From positions 62,001 to 126,000 of the forward strand of contig JAGXFU010000007.1 in NCBI GenBank assembly GCA_024637115.1: a DNA stretch of 64,000 nucleotides, written 5' to 3'. Each line of letters begins with the position of its first letter. Position 1 is the stretch's first letter. This document shows positions 17,926-26,901 of the stretch, piece by piece. A program made the translations under genes and the position numbers. The notes below the pieces were generated by a model, which did no database searches, was not told the origin of the DNA, and saw nothing but the letters and a program-made list of their open reading frames with translations. Origin of the DNA: Actinomycetes bacterium. GTDB lineage: Bacteria; Actinomycetota; Coriobacteriia; Anaerosomatales; JAGXFU01.

Positions 17926-18501
17926 CTAGCGGATGGTGCCCTCTGTCGCATAGGCCGGTGCCAGCTCAAGACTCCGTACCACTGCGAGTTCGTATGCTTC
18001 CTGATCGCGACGGGCCAGCCAGAACAGCACTGATGCGGTCAGCATCGGGCCAATCAGCGCGAAGGTCATGATCGTCCACATGCCTGTTTCGAACTGATAG
18101 ATGACGCCCCATGCAACCACTGCGAGCGATGCCACAAGCAGCAGCGCTGCTGTGAAGCGCTCGTAGTACCATCCAACCACCAGGGTGGCAAGACAGGCGA
18201 CCGCGGGGATGAAGGCTGCGATCGCCGCGTTGGCGATGCTCGTGTCACGGAACGAGTAGAGGCCCGCGAAGGTGGCTACCGTCCAGAACACCCCACCGGC
18301 AAGAACGAATGCGCGTGCGACTCCGCGTTCGACGGCGATGCGCATCGTCGTGTCCTTGACCTCGGTTTCGACCACCTCGGTCGGGCGAGACTTGGCTACG
18401 TCGTATGCCATCATGCCAAAGAGCACTGGGATCGCGACCGCAACGGCCGCTGCGAATACTACTCCACCGATAATGAGGACTGCCGTGAGAGCGAGAGACA
18501 T
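17926..18501 (-). CDS. Polytopic membrane protein of unknown function
   Basis: This 191-residue membrane protein has about five helices: near residues 5-28, 60-82, 88-108, 113-130 and 138-158. A cytoplasmic-type loop (DVAKSRPTEVVETEVKDTT) follows helix 1. I do not recognise the family. It lies about 150 bases downstream of the sensor kinase on the same strand and ends in a clear terminator, so it may be the last gene of that transcript. A role in signal input is possible but not supported by any motif. Confidence 0.75.
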   Translation of the reverse strand: MSLALTAVLIIGGVVFAAAVAVAIPVLFGMMAYDVAKSRPTEVVETEVKDTTMRIAVERGVARAFVLAGGVFWTVATFAGLYSFRDTSIANAAIAAFIPAVACLATLVVGWYYERFTAALLLVASLAVVAWGVIYQFETGMWTIMTFALIGPMLTASVLFWLARRDQEAYELAVVRSLELAPAYATEGTIR

Positions 18502-18655
18502 GGTCCTCTACCTCCAAACGTCTGAGCCGGGTGGCCCGCTTGTACTTCTATATGGACTATGCACCCGTAGCGACCATCTCAGGTTCATGGACGATTGTGG
18601 CTTTGTTTGGGTTTCGTGAGGAACTGACAGCCGTCCCTAACATGCGTGCTGGCTC

Positions 18656-20419
18656 CTAGGAGCCGAGTGGCAACTCAAAGCCGAAGGTTGTACCAGCCCC
18701 CGGCGTGGATCTGACCTGTATTCTTGATCCGTGGGCCTCGACAATCTCCTTGGCGATAGCCAGACCAAGCCCCGTTCCGGCGCCGCTCACCCGTGCTGTG
18801 TCCGCACGATAGAATCGTTCGAAGACACGAGAGATCTCATCCGGCCCAATGCCGGGCCCCTCATCGGTGACCTCGAAGTGAACGGCAGCATCCTTCTCCG
18901 TGGCATGCAGGTGAACCGTTGTGCCCGGAGGTGAGTGCTTGAGTGCATTGTCGGTGAATCCAAGTAGGACTTGCACCATCTTGTCGCGGTCCGCGACCAC
19001 GCGGACGTCTGCGGGTGCCACCACTGAGAGCTCTACGTTGGCCTGTTCGGCCAATGCTCGCATGATGTTCGCGACATCGTTAAGGAGATCGGCAACAGAT
19101 TCCGGCGCTAGTTTGAGCCGCATGCTCCCGGACTCGAGCTGCGCGAGAGTGAGCAGGTCGGCAACAAGACGCCCAAGCCGGTCCGTTTCGTCCTGCATGG
19201 TGTGTACGAAGTCGTTTCTCACTTCAGGGACTTCGATGGCACCATCGTCCAGGAGCTCCAGCATGCCCTTGAGCGCGGCGATAGGCGTGCGCATCTCGTG
19301 GCTTGCATCCGCAATGAACCTGCGTTGGGCATCCTCGATTCGGTGTTGCTCGGTCACGTCTGCAAGAACCAGGACGGCCCCTTCGACCTCATCCTCTGCA
19401 TTCAGCAGGGGAGTGCAGTGAAGCAACACGATAAAATGGTTGAGCGAGACGGTCTCGGTCAGGCTATTGCCTGCCAAGCCTGCGCGTATGACGTCGAGTA
19501 CGGCTGGTTCCGTTGAGATTTCCTCGGCAGATGCTCCGAACAGGTCTTGCTCGGCGATCATGAGCAGCCGGGCGGCCTCCGGATTGATGACGCTCACCGC
19601 GCCGCTGGCGTTGAAGGCGAGCACGCCTTCGGCCATGGAGTCCACAACGGCTTCGATCTGCTGACGGCCCTCTTGGATTTCTCCGAATGCCTCACCAAGC
19701 GTTGCAGCCATTGTGTTGTAGGACTCGGCGAGATCCTGGATCTCGTCCGGGACCAGACTGGTTGGCAGTTGTTGCTTGAAGTCTCCCCCGGCAATTGCGG
19801 CGGCCGCGTCTGACATTGCCCGGATGCGTCGCGAAATGATCTCGGAGAATCCCAGTCCCAGGAGACCGGCGATGACGAGAGACACCCAGAATGTGACCCA
19901 CAATCGATCACGCAGCGCGGTAAGGATCGCGACGGGCTGGTCTACTGCGCTCGCAGTGACAACGACACCCTTGATTGCTTCGCTTGGACCGAGCACCGTT
20001 TTCGCGGCCACGACCCAACCGTTCGCCTTGAGATCACTTCTCGCATAGGAAGGATCAGCCGCGAGACCCGCAAGCAGCGCGGATTCAAGGACGGCATCCA
20101 CCGGCGCGCCATCGAAGGATGATTCGAGCAAGGCACCCTCGCTGTCGTAGACCCATATGCCGCCACCATAGATGTCGCGGTACTCAGCGACCACCTCGCG
20201 TACGCGGCTCATTCCATTGGGAGCAACGGGGAGTTCCGGCTCGAGTCGGCGGGCGAGTGAGGACGCGTTGCGCAACTCGTTCGTTTCCGCCATGCGGGTG
20301 AGCGTGGTCTTGAGTCCTGCGGATAGCGATCCGGACAGAATAAGCATGGCTACCACGATCACAGCGATGAACAACTCGGTCTGCCAGAGGCGAATCGAAC
20401 CTCTGCGTTTGCCGGGCAT
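18656..20419 (-). CDS. PhoR/ResE-type sensor histidine kinase
   Basis: This 587-residue membrane kinase has TM1 at about 15-35, an extracytoplasmic sensor region (about 36-172), TM2 at about 173-195, a HAMP domain, a PAS domain (about 255-350), and a HisKA domain with the phospho-acceptor H374 (DASHEMRTP). The HATPase_c domain shows the N box (DNALKHSPP), the G1 box DEGPGIG, the F box and the GTGLGLAI box. It is encoded 4 bases after its response regulator. The pair is transcribed divergently from the cytochrome operon, which it probably controls in response to an external redox or ligand signal; that is inferred. Confidence 0.95.
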   Translation of the reverse strand: MPGKRRGSIRLWQTELFIAVIVVAMLILSGSLSAGLKTTLTRMAETNELRNASSLARRLEPELPVAPNGMSRVREVVAEYRDIYGGGIWVYDSEGALLESSFDGAPVDAVLESALLAGLAADPSYARSDLKANGWVVAAKTVLGPSEAIKGVVVTASAVDQPVAILTALRDRLWVTFWVSLVIAGLLGLGFSEIISRRIRAMSDAAAAIAGGDFKQQLPTSLVPDEIQDLAESYNTMAATLGEAFGEIQEGRQQIEAVVDSMAEGVLAFNASGAVSVINPEAARLLMIAEQDLFGASAEEISTEPAVLDVIRAGLAGNSLTETVSLNHFIVLLHCTPLLNAEDEVEGAVLVLADVTEQHRIEDAQRRFIADASHEMRTPIAALKGMLELLDDGAIEVPEVRNDFVHTMQDETDRLGRLVADLLTLAQLESGSMRLKLAPESVADLLNDVANIMRALAEQANVELSVVAPADVRVVADRDKMVQVLLGFTDNALKHSPPGTTVHLHATEKDAAVHFEVTDEGPGIGPDEISRVFERFYRADTARVSGAGTGLGLAIAKEIVEAHGSRIQVRSTPGAGTTFGFELPLGS

Positions 20420-20423
20420 GTGC

Positions 20424-21104
20424 TTACGACTCCCTCAGCCGGTAGCCATAGCCGCGAACAGTAAGTAAGTAGGTCGGATCGCTGTGGTCAGCCTCGATCT
20501 TCTCGCGGATGTTGTGGATGTGTACGTCCACGGCGCGCTCGTCGCCGACCGGGGACTCGTCCCAGAGCGCCGAGAGGATCGCCTGTCTGGAGAAGGCCTT
20601 CCCCGGATGTTTTGCGAGATGAAGCAGGATTCCGTACTCGGAGGTCGTGAGATGTATCGGCTGACCGAGCAGGCGAACCTGTCGGGAGAGGGTATCGATC
20701 TCAAGGTCACCGATCTGGATGCATGCCTTCTCGGCGGGTCCTCCGTCGACCCGGCGGAGGATGGCCTTGACCCTGCTCACAAGTTCGCGAGGAGAGAACG
20801 GCTTGGTCACGTAGTCATCCGCCCCAAACTCGAGGCCCAGAATCCGGTCTACCTCGTCGCCACGAGCCGAGAGCATGATAATGGGTATATTTGACTCAGT
20901 GCGAAGATCCCTGGCGATATCAAGTCCGGATTTTCCCGGCAGCATGACGTCGAGGATCACAAGGTCTGGTTTGATCTGTTCGAAGAGGAATTCCGCTCCG
21001 TGGCCGTCACGAGCGGTGTGGACCTCATAGCCGGCTTCGGAGAGGGCGTAGTCGACTATCTTGAGGATGGAATCCTCGTCATCGACGACTAGGATTCTTT
21101 TCAT
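20424..21104 (-). CDS. OmpR/PhoB-family response regulator
   Basis: This 226-residue DNA-binding regulator has a receiver domain with phospho-acceptor D52 (ILDVMLPG), an acidic pocket at D8/D9 and a KPFSPREL switch segment. A winged-helix domain (about 130-226) ends in the recognition region DVHIHNIREKIE and the wing VRGYGYRL. ATG 21104 gives the canonical MKRILVVDDE start. It is the first gene of a two-gene operon with the kinase. An 11-bp-phased direct repeat upstream of the divergent cytochrome operon is the likely target of this protein. Confidence 0.96.
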   Translation of the reverse strand: MKRILVVDDEDSILKIVDYALSEAGYEVHTARDGHGAEFLFEQIKPDLVILDVMLPGKSGLDIARDLRTESNIPIIMLSARGDEVDRILGLEFGADDYVTKPFSPRELVSRVKAILRRVDGGPAEKACIQIGDLEIDTLSRQVRLLGQPIHLTTSEYGILLHLAKHPGKAFSRQAILSALWDESPVGDERAVDVHIHNIREKIEADHSDPTYLLTVRGYGYRLRES

Positions 21105-21172
21105 GCGTGTGCGCTCCCTCACAGGTTGCCACGTCAACGATATAAGCATAGCTCACCCAGCGATAATGACCG

Positions 21173-21190
21173 CTAACACAACCCTAACAC
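21173..21190 (+). promoter_or_regulatory. Direct repeat, putative response-regulator site
   Basis: Two exact copies of CTAACAC at 21173-21179 and 21184-21190 are spaced 11 bp start to start, the spacing used by PhoB/OmpR-type regulators. A possible -10 box TAATAC lies at 21196-21201, with no good -35 box apart from the repeat itself, as expected of an activator-dependent promoter. It sits between the divergent regulator operon and the cytochrome operon. Confidence 0.6.
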
Positions 21191-21233
21191 GACGGTAATA
21201 CTCCATGAATTGTCGAGGTCAGGAGGGCTGTTA

Positions 21234-21980
21234 GTGTCGGAACAACCATTGCGTCTGCGAAGTGAGGGTGGTGTGAGAGCTATCGAAGTTACGAACGTGC
21301 ACGGAACATCCGGATTCGGACGGTCGGAGCGCCTGGCTGCAGTAGGACTGGTTGTTCTAATGCTGTTGCTCGCAGCTCTCGTCTTCACCGCTCAGGCGTT
21401 CGCGGGGCGTTCGTCGACTGGAGAGCTCGCATTCTACCCGTGTACCGAGTGCCATCCAGTGACAATCGGCCCAGACGGAAACCCAACCTCTCCGCTTCCC
21501 ATTGATTTTGAGAAGCACGAGATCGAACTTGAGATGCACGACATCCTCGGTGAAGGGGACAAGGCGTGTCTTGCCTGCCACGATGACCCATCGAGGAACC
21601 CCGGGATGCTCATCCTGCCCGATGGCACACTCGTCGATGTCTCGGGTGATGTGTCGCGTGTGTGTCAGCGATGCCACTTTGAGAAATACCGGGACTGGCA
21701 ACTCGGGGTTCACGGCAAAGACGCTCCCAAGTGCAGTTCGGCCGGTTGCCACGACCCCCATACGCCGTCGTGGATATATGTAGCAGCCCTTCCCCCGTTC
21801 CAAGGAACCGGGATCGAGGTGCGTGCAGTTTCCGCGCGCGAGCCCTTCAAGCCGCTCGCCGCTCCTCCCGTTGCGCCTCCGATCGAGACTCCCATATGGC
21901 TGGCAATCGCTGTATCGCTGGGCGGACTGATATCCCTCGGCGCTCTCGGCTATCTGATTCTGGGAAGGTCCAAGCGATGA
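21234..21980 (+). CDS. Tetrahaem membrane-anchored cytochrome c, first gene of operon
   Basis: This 248-residue protein has an N-terminal membrane anchor (about 37-60) and a second C-terminal helix (about 222-244) ending in a basic tail. Between them are haem motifs CTECH, CLACH and CQRCH and one unusual CX4CH (CSSAGCH). GTG 21234 is chosen because AGGAGG at 21221-21226 lies 7 bases upstream. It overlaps the ferredoxin gene by four bases (ATGA). Two anchors on a small cytochrome suggest a fixed electron carrier next to the NrfD and ferredoxin subunits. This role is inferred from the operon. Confidence 0.9.
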   Translation: MSEQPLRLRSEGGVRAIEVTNVHGTSGFGRSERLAAVGLVVLMLLLAALVFTAQAFAGRSSTGELAFYPCTECHPVTIGPDGNPTSPLPIDFEKHEIELEMHDILGEGDKACLACHDDPSRNPGMLILPDGTLVDVSGDVSRVCQRCHFEKYRDWQLGVHGKDAPKCSSAGCHDPHTPSWIYVAALPPFQGTGIEVRAVSAREPFKPLAAPPVAPPIETPIWLAIAVSLGGLISLGALGYLILGRSKR

Positions 21981-22891
21981 GTGAAGACAGAGAGATAGTC
22001 CGACCTGAGGACAAAGAACGGGCCCCCGAGGGCTGTACGCTGTCGAGGCGACGATTCCTCGAGGGGGTCGGTGCCGCCGCCGGATTGTTCGCAGCCGGAG
22101 CAGTCCCGGCCCTCGTTACCGTTCTGCCACAGGTGGCCAATGCGGCCGAATCCGGAACCGAGTCCACTGGCGACGGCGTACTCGATTCAATCATTGAAGA
22201 AGACCACGCCGTCAACTACCCCGGTAAGCCAGTGTACTATGCCGACCCCGCGGGTGCTCAGAAATGGGCGATGGTCATCGATGTCAAGGCGTGCATCGGG
22301 TGCCGGCGGTGCGTCTATGCCTGTGTCGAGGAGAACAACATCGGCCGTGAATCAGGATTCACCTACATCCAGGTTCTTGAGATGGAGCCGGGCAAGATCG
22401 AACTCGAGAGTGCGAAGCTCGATTACGAAGAGGCCGGCCGACCGGACAAATGGTATATGCCTGTTCAGTGCATGCACTGCGCGAAGCCCACGTGTGTGTA
22501 CGGGTGCCCGGTGATTGCGACATGGAAAGAGCCCGACGGGATCGTTGTTATTGACTATGACAAGTGCATCGCCTGTCGCAACTGTATGATCACATGCCCC
22601 TATGATGCCCGTCATTTCAACTGGGTAGAGCCCGAGGTTCCCGCTGACGAAGTAAACCCTGTTGTGCCTCTCGAAGAAAAGGCCGGCGTAGTCGAAAAAT
22701 GCACCTTCTGCGTTCAGCTTACGAGAAACGGCCATACAACCGCATGTACCGAGGCGTGCCCTGTGGGAGCCCGGAAGTTCGGAGACCTGAACGATCCGGA
22801 GAGCGAGGTCTCGATACTGCTCAAGACCCGCCGCGTCTGGAGACTCAAAGAAGACATGGGTAATGAACCGATGATCTGGTACGTGGGGTGA
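21977..22891 (+). CDS. Tat-exported four-cluster ferredoxin subunit (NrfC/PsrB/HybA type)
   Basis: This 304-residue iron-sulfur protein has a twin-arginine signal (SRRRFLEG, residues 23-30, then a hydrophobic stretch), so it acts outside the membrane. Four cysteine clusters are visible: CIGCRRCVYAC, CMHCAKPTCVYGCP, CIACRNCMITCPY, and CTFCVQLTRNGHTTACTEACP. This is the layout of electron-transfer subunits of the molybdopterin oxidoreductase superfamily. No molybdopterin catalytic subunit is encoded next to it. Its likely partner is the NrfD protein encoded 6 bases downstream. Confidence 0.96.
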   Translation: MSEDREIVRPEDKERAPEGCTLSRRRFLEGVGAAAGLFAAGAVPALVTVLPQVANAAESGTESTGDGVLDSIIEEDHAVNYPGKPVYYADPAGAQKWAMVIDVKACIGCRRCVYACVEENNIGRESGFTYIQVLEMEPGKIELESAKLDYEEAGRPDKWYMPVQCMHCAKPTCVYGCPVIATWKEPDGIVVIDYDKCIACRNCMITCPYDARHFNWVEPEVPADEVNPVVPLEEKAGVVEKCTFCVQLTRNGHTTACTEACPVGARKFGDLNDPESEVSILLKTRRVWRLKEDMGNEPMIWYVG

Positions 22892-22897
22892 TGGCAC

Positions 22898-24148
22898 ATG
22901 GCTGAGGTATCCACAACACCGCCGGGCGTGAAGCGCATCATCGGAGTGGACTTCAACTTCGCTGCCCTCAGGACGGCAGGACCGCGCTACTGGGCGTTCG
23001 TTTCCCTGCTCCTCACGGTAGGTGTTCTCGGTCTCATGGCCTGGGGGACTCTTCTGACCCAGGGTGGGGTCGTCATGGCCATGCGGGACAGCTACCCGTG
23101 GGGTCTATGGTTCACCAACTATATGTACTACGTGGGGTTGGCGGCAGGCGGACTCGTTGTCTATGCGAGTGTCCACCTGTTCGGTGCCAAGCAGTATCAT
23201 CCCCTGGCTCGCCTCGCCGTTCTCCAGGCTGGCGTGCTTGTGATGATGGCTCTCCTCGGTATCATCACCGACATGGAGCGCCCCTGGCGGGCGATGTGGA
23301 TGTTGCTCACGCCTAACTTCACATCACCCTTTGTCTTTACCGGTAGTGCGGCAACGCTCTATATGGTGATCTGCTTTGTTGATCTGTGGATTCTGCTCAC
23401 CGGAAAAGGCGGGGAGAAGCTTGCGCGCCGCATGACGCTGATTGCGCTACCGCTTGCCATCTACATGCACACCACGACAGCGTTTGTGCTTGCGCTCAAC
23501 AAGTCTCGTGAGCTGTGGCACACTGCCGTGATGGTCCCGATCTTTCTGACTTCTGCCACAGCGTCGGGCATCGCGCTCCTGCTCATCACCGCATACATCT
23601 TCCAGCGCTTGGGCATCATGCGCTTCAAGGCAAGTATGTTCAGAAGCATGTCCACGCTGCTTGCAACCGTCATCATCATGGATCTCTTCCTGCTCGTTGT
23701 GGAGATACTTGTCGTATTCTGGCCAACGTCGGCTCAGCCGGGACATGTCGTCCGCTTCTCGGAGTTCCTCACCGGCAGCTACGCTTTTGCGTTCGTTCCC
23801 GTGCTCGTGTTGGGAACGACTGCATTCATTCTGCTCGCAAGACGCTCAACACGGCATCTACCGGCACTACAGATCACTGCGTCGGTCATGTATGTCGTAG
23901 CGATCTTTCTCAAGCGATATTCGCTGATGGCGATGGGTTTCTCGGTGAACCCGCTCGGTCAGCCGGCTCCACCGTTTGTTCCAAGCCTGGTTGAAGTGCT
24001 TCTGGCGCTCGGAATCATAGCGCTTGGGATGCTGATCATGACGATCTCAGCCAAGGTGCTGCCGCTCGAAGTACCGGAGGATCACGACGAGGGTCAGGAA
24101 TCGCCCAGAGTCGAGTTCGCGGTCGAGCCTACCCTAGAGGTTGGGTGA
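22898..24148 (+). CDS. NrfD/PsrC-type quinone-binding membrane subunit
   Basis: This 416-residue integral membrane protein has about nine to ten helices and the NrfD family phrasing: YPWGLWFTNYMYYVGLAAGG near the N-terminus, then ITDMERPWR, and a charged C-terminal tail. NrfD-type subunits exchange electrons between menaquinone and an extracytoplasmic ferredoxin. With the Tat ferredoxin and cytochromes of this operon it would form a quinol:cytochrome c oxidoreductase, similar in parts to Qrc or alternative complex III but without their larger catalytic-like subunit. The family is certain; the direction of electron flow is inferred. Confidence 0.95.
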   Translation: MAEVSTTPPGVKRIIGVDFNFAALRTAGPRYWAFVSLLLTVGVLGLMAWGTLLTQGGVVMAMRDSYPWGLWFTNYMYYVGLAAGGLVVYASVHLFGAKQYHPLARLAVLQAGVLVMMALLGIITDMERPWRAMWMLLTPNFTSPFVFTGSAATLYMVICFVDLWILLTGKGGEKLARRMTLIALPLAIYMHTTTAFVLALNKSRELWHTAVMVPIFLTSATASGIALLLITAYIFQRLGIMRFKASMFRSMSTLLATVIIMDLFLLVVEILVVFWPTSAQPGHVVRFSEFLTGSYAFAFVPVLVLGTTAFILLARRSTRHLPALQITASVMYVVAIFLKRYSLMAMGFSVNPLGQPAPPFVPSLVEVLLALGIIALGMLIMTISAKVLPLEVPEDHDEGQESPRVEFAVEPTLEVG

Positions 24149-25175
24149 TCTTGAGGTGAGCGCGGCCGAGGCAAAGCCCGGGTCCAGATCGCGCAGATCG
24201 CGCATCATCATTGTTGTTGCGGTGGTATTCGTTCTTGTGACCATCGTCGCGGTCGTGCTTCCGCTTGCGGTCACATCAACACCCGAGTTCTTCTCTCGCT
24301 ACCATCTGCTCGAGCGACGCTACGTCAATCTTGGGGATTCGGCACACGAGGGCATCGGTTGTCGTTCGTGTCATGAGACCAAGCCGCTGGAGAACGGGCT
24401 GGCTCTGATTGCGGATTACTACACGAGTTTCGTGATCAAGGACGACCCGAGACCCAGGTACTTCACGTTTGGACCGCCAGAGAGAGAGGCGTGTCTCGCG
24501 TGTCATGTGGACGACTGGAGCACCGAGCTCTCGCGCACCGATCGGATTCCGCATCCCGCACATCTGCGTGTTGCGAGCGAGACTCGAAACTGTGTGGACT
24601 GCCACAAGTGGACGGCGCATCTCGAGACGTATATCGACAAGCACAAGGAGATGCCGTTCAGCGGCGTATGCGTGGCCTATGGATGTCATGTGGGTACCAA
24701 GGCGACTGATCAGTGCTTCGACTGCCATCACGTCTTGCACGAAGACGGGGAGCAGTGGAGAACCGAGCATCCTCGGATCGTGGCGGCAACGGGTGAACGA
24801 GCGTGTCTCGAGTCCTGCCATCAGGTGGATCAGTGCCAGCTGTGTCATACAACTGGCGAGCGACCGGAATTCACAGGGCTGCCGATCCAGATCGACATGA
24901 AGGCGATCGAAGAGTTGCATGTCAAGCCGGAGTGGACGCCGGAATACCATGGCGAAGAAGCGCTCAAAGACATCGACAAGTGTCTGTTGTGTCACCAGTC
25001 CGAGGGCGAATGCGATGAGTGCCATCGGGAGCGTCCCGCATTCCACGGTTCGACCAAGACGTGGATCGGGAGGCACAAGGACGCTACTGACAGTATCGAT
25101 GACCCGCGCTGTCTGGCATGTCACGAGAAGCCATGGTGCGAGGATTGTCATCAGCAGTTCGAGGAGATGGAGTAG
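24141..25175 (+). CDS. Membrane-anchored 11-haem c-type cytochrome
   Basis: This protein has about 344 residues, an N-terminal signal anchor (IIIVVAVVFVLVTIVAVVLPL) and no second helix. By eye there are nine CXXCH motifs plus CX4CH (CVAYGCH) and CX3CH (CLESCH). It shares the post-anchor layout P-x-F/Y...L...S-H...C-x-x-CH with the next two cytochromes. Start is uncertain between TTG 24141 and GTG 24156; neither has a clear ribosome-binding site. It overlaps the NrfD gene and its stop abuts the next start. It is probably a link in the haem chain outside the membrane. Confidence 0.92.
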   Translation: MGDLEVSAAEAKPGSRSRRSRIIIVVAVVFVLVTIVAVVLPLAVTSTPEFFSRYHLLERRYVNLGDSAHEGIGCRSCHETKPLENGLALIADYYTSFVIKDDPRPRYFTFGPPEREACLACHVDDWSTELSRTDRIPHPAHLRVASETRNCVDCHKWTAHLETYIDKHKEMPFSGVCVAYGCHVGTKATDQCFDCHHVLHEDGEQWRTEHPRIVAATGERACLESCHQVDQCQLCHTTGERPEFTGLPIQIDMKAIEELHVKPEWTPEYHGEEALKDIDKCLLCHQSEGECDECHRERPAFHGSTKTWIGRHKDATDSIDDPRCLACHEKPWCEDCHQQFEEME

Positions 25176-26039
25176 GTGCCGGAACGAGAGTCAGACGTAG
25201 CGGCTCACTCTGCGGATGATCATAGGCCCGCGCGGGATGATGGTGCAATCGGACGCACCGGAGATCTGCGGCGACGCATTCTTGCGTGGGGCCTGGGCTT
25301 TCTCGCGGTTCTTGTGATCGTAGTGCTGGCGCTTCCGATCATCTCGGTATTGCAGCCCGACTACTATCGGCGCTATCCCGCGCTCGGCCAAAGAATGGAC
25401 AACTGGGAGGTCTCGACGCATTCGCGCATATCGTGTGCGGAATGCCACGTTGAGCCGGGCGTCGGCGGACTCCTGTCGTTTGCAGCTCGATCCATTCCGG
25501 CTTTCTATTCACAGCTTGTGAGTGGACCGGATACCACCAATCTATTGGTGGCTCCTGGTCGGGAGGCATGTCAGAAATGCCACACGTCATACCGCAGCGT
25601 GGCACCGGGCGGAGATCTACTCATCCCGCATCGAGCGCATGTTGAGATCCTCGAGCTGGACTGCGTTGTCTGTCACAAAGACCTCGTGCACTCGCTGAAC
25701 CGGAGGGGGTTCAACAGACCCGAGATGGAGACGTGCCTGGAGCAGTGCCACGACGGCGATCAGGCGACCGATGAGTGCGTCAAGTGCCACACGCGCAAGG
25801 AGGCGCCCGAGACGCATGCCGCTGAGGATTGGCTTGCGATCCATGGAGCCAAAGCCGAGGAACAGGATTGTGGCGTCTGCCACGACTGGACTCCCGACTA
25901 CTGCGCCGATTGCCACGAGAAGCGTCCGGCCTCGCATGTTGGCAACTGGAAGAAGGATCATGCGCCACACGCCCTGAAGCGTGGCGATGGTTGTCTCGTA
26001 TGCCATGGTGGTCAGGAGTTCTGCGATGAATGCCACTGA
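25176..26039 (+). CDS. Membrane-anchored 9-haem c-type cytochrome
   Basis: This 287-residue protein has a charged N-terminus, one membrane anchor (about residues 35-58) and nine haem sites: eight CXXCH and one CX3CH (CLEQCH). GTG 25176 starts directly after the preceding stop and has GGAG upstream. Residues such as GDL-x-IPHRAHV-x-ILE, CHDGD and HAAEDWL are repeated in the next gene's product, showing tandem duplication. The last haem (CDECH) is at the very C-terminus. It overlaps the next gene by 14 bases, which implies tight co-expression. Confidence 0.93.
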   Translation: MPERESDVAAHSADDHRPARDDGAIGRTGDLRRRILAWGLGFLAVLVIVVLALPIISVLQPDYYRRYPALGQRMDNWEVSTHSRISCAECHVEPGVGGLLSFAARSIPAFYSQLVSGPDTTNLLVAPGREACQKCHTSYRSVAPGGDLLIPHRAHVEILELDCVVCHKDLVHSLNRRGFNRPEMETCLEQCHDGDQATDECVKCHTRKEAPETHAAEDWLAIHGAKAEEQDCGVCHDWTPDYCADCHEKRPASHVGNWKKDHAPHALKRGDGCLVCHGGQEFCDECH

Positions 26040-26871
26040 TCGATCCGACTCAGGTGTGTCCAGCAGGAGGCGGCGACTCATGCGCGCGGGCATTGCGGTG
26101 CTCGCAGTGTTGCTCCTGGGTGTTCTCCCTGGCTATCTGGCAACACGACCCGCCTTCTATGATCACGTACCCGCGCTGACCGAGGAGTACGAAGCGTGGT
26201 CGACCTCCACTCACTTGGAAGCGGGATGCGAGGCGTGTCATGTGCCGCCCACGACAATCGCCCAAACGACCTATCGGGTGCGGATGGTGGGGGAGTTCTA
26301 CCTATCGCTCGTGTTCCGTTCCCGGGAGCCGCAAGTCTTTGCCACGCCAACCAATGAGGCGTGCCTCGCGTGTCACAGTGACTTGCGCACCGTCTCTCCA
26401 CGGGGCGATCTTCAGATACCGCACCGCGCGCACGTCTCGATCCTGGAGATGGAATGTGTGGAGTGCCATAACTACCTGGTCCACGAATTGAGCCCGGAGG
26501 GGAAGCACGTGCCCCCCATGGTGGAGTGTCTGCGCTGCCATGACGGCGACGCGGCGAAGGATGCATGTACGGCGTGCCACACGGAGAAGGCCGCTCCCGA
26601 GTCCCATGCGAACGAAGACTGGTTGGTAGAGCATGCCGAGCAGGCTGATGATCCCGAATGCATCACGTGCCACAAATGGGCCGAGAACTGGTGTGTGGAC
26701 TGTCACTCGCAACGACCGCAGTCGCACGGTTCCGATTGGAGAGCCGCCCACGGTGCCCAGGTCGAGATCCATCGCAACTGCGAAGCGTGCCACGAGGGAC
26801 CGTTCTGTATACGCTGTCACGGTGAGGTCCCGCAGTTGAATTTCGATCCGGGACTCACACTCGTTGAGTAG
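26026..26871 (+). CDS. Membrane-anchored 9-haem c-type cytochrome, paralogue of the preceding gene
   Basis: This 281-residue protein has one membrane anchor (about 15-36) and nine CXXCH motifs. It is plainly paralogous to the preceding cytochrome: GDLQIPHRAHVSILE, CLRCHDGD, APESHANEDWL and CVDCHSQRPQSHG align throughout. The CX3CH of the neighbour is a normal CXXCH here (CLRCH), so that site has changed spacing since duplication. ATG 26026 is chosen because AGGAG lies 8 bases upstream. The C-terminal tail after the last haem is longer than in the neighbour. Confidence 0.93.
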   Translation: MNATDRSDSGVSSRRRRLMRAGIAVLAVLLLGVLPGYLATRPAFYDHVPALTEEYEAWSTSTHLEAGCEACHVPPTTIAQTTYRVRMVGEFYLSLVFRSREPQVFATPTNEACLACHSDLRTVSPRGDLQIPHRAHVSILEMECVECHNYLVHELSPEGKHVPPMVECLRCHDGDAAKDACTACHTEKAAPESHANEDWLVEHAEQADDPECITCHKWAENWCVDCHSQRPQSHGSDWRAAHGAQVEIHRNCEACHEGPFCIRCHGEVPQLNFDPGLTLVE

Positions 26872-26901
26872 GGAGAACCGTTTGAATTCGAGCGGATCGT
26901 C

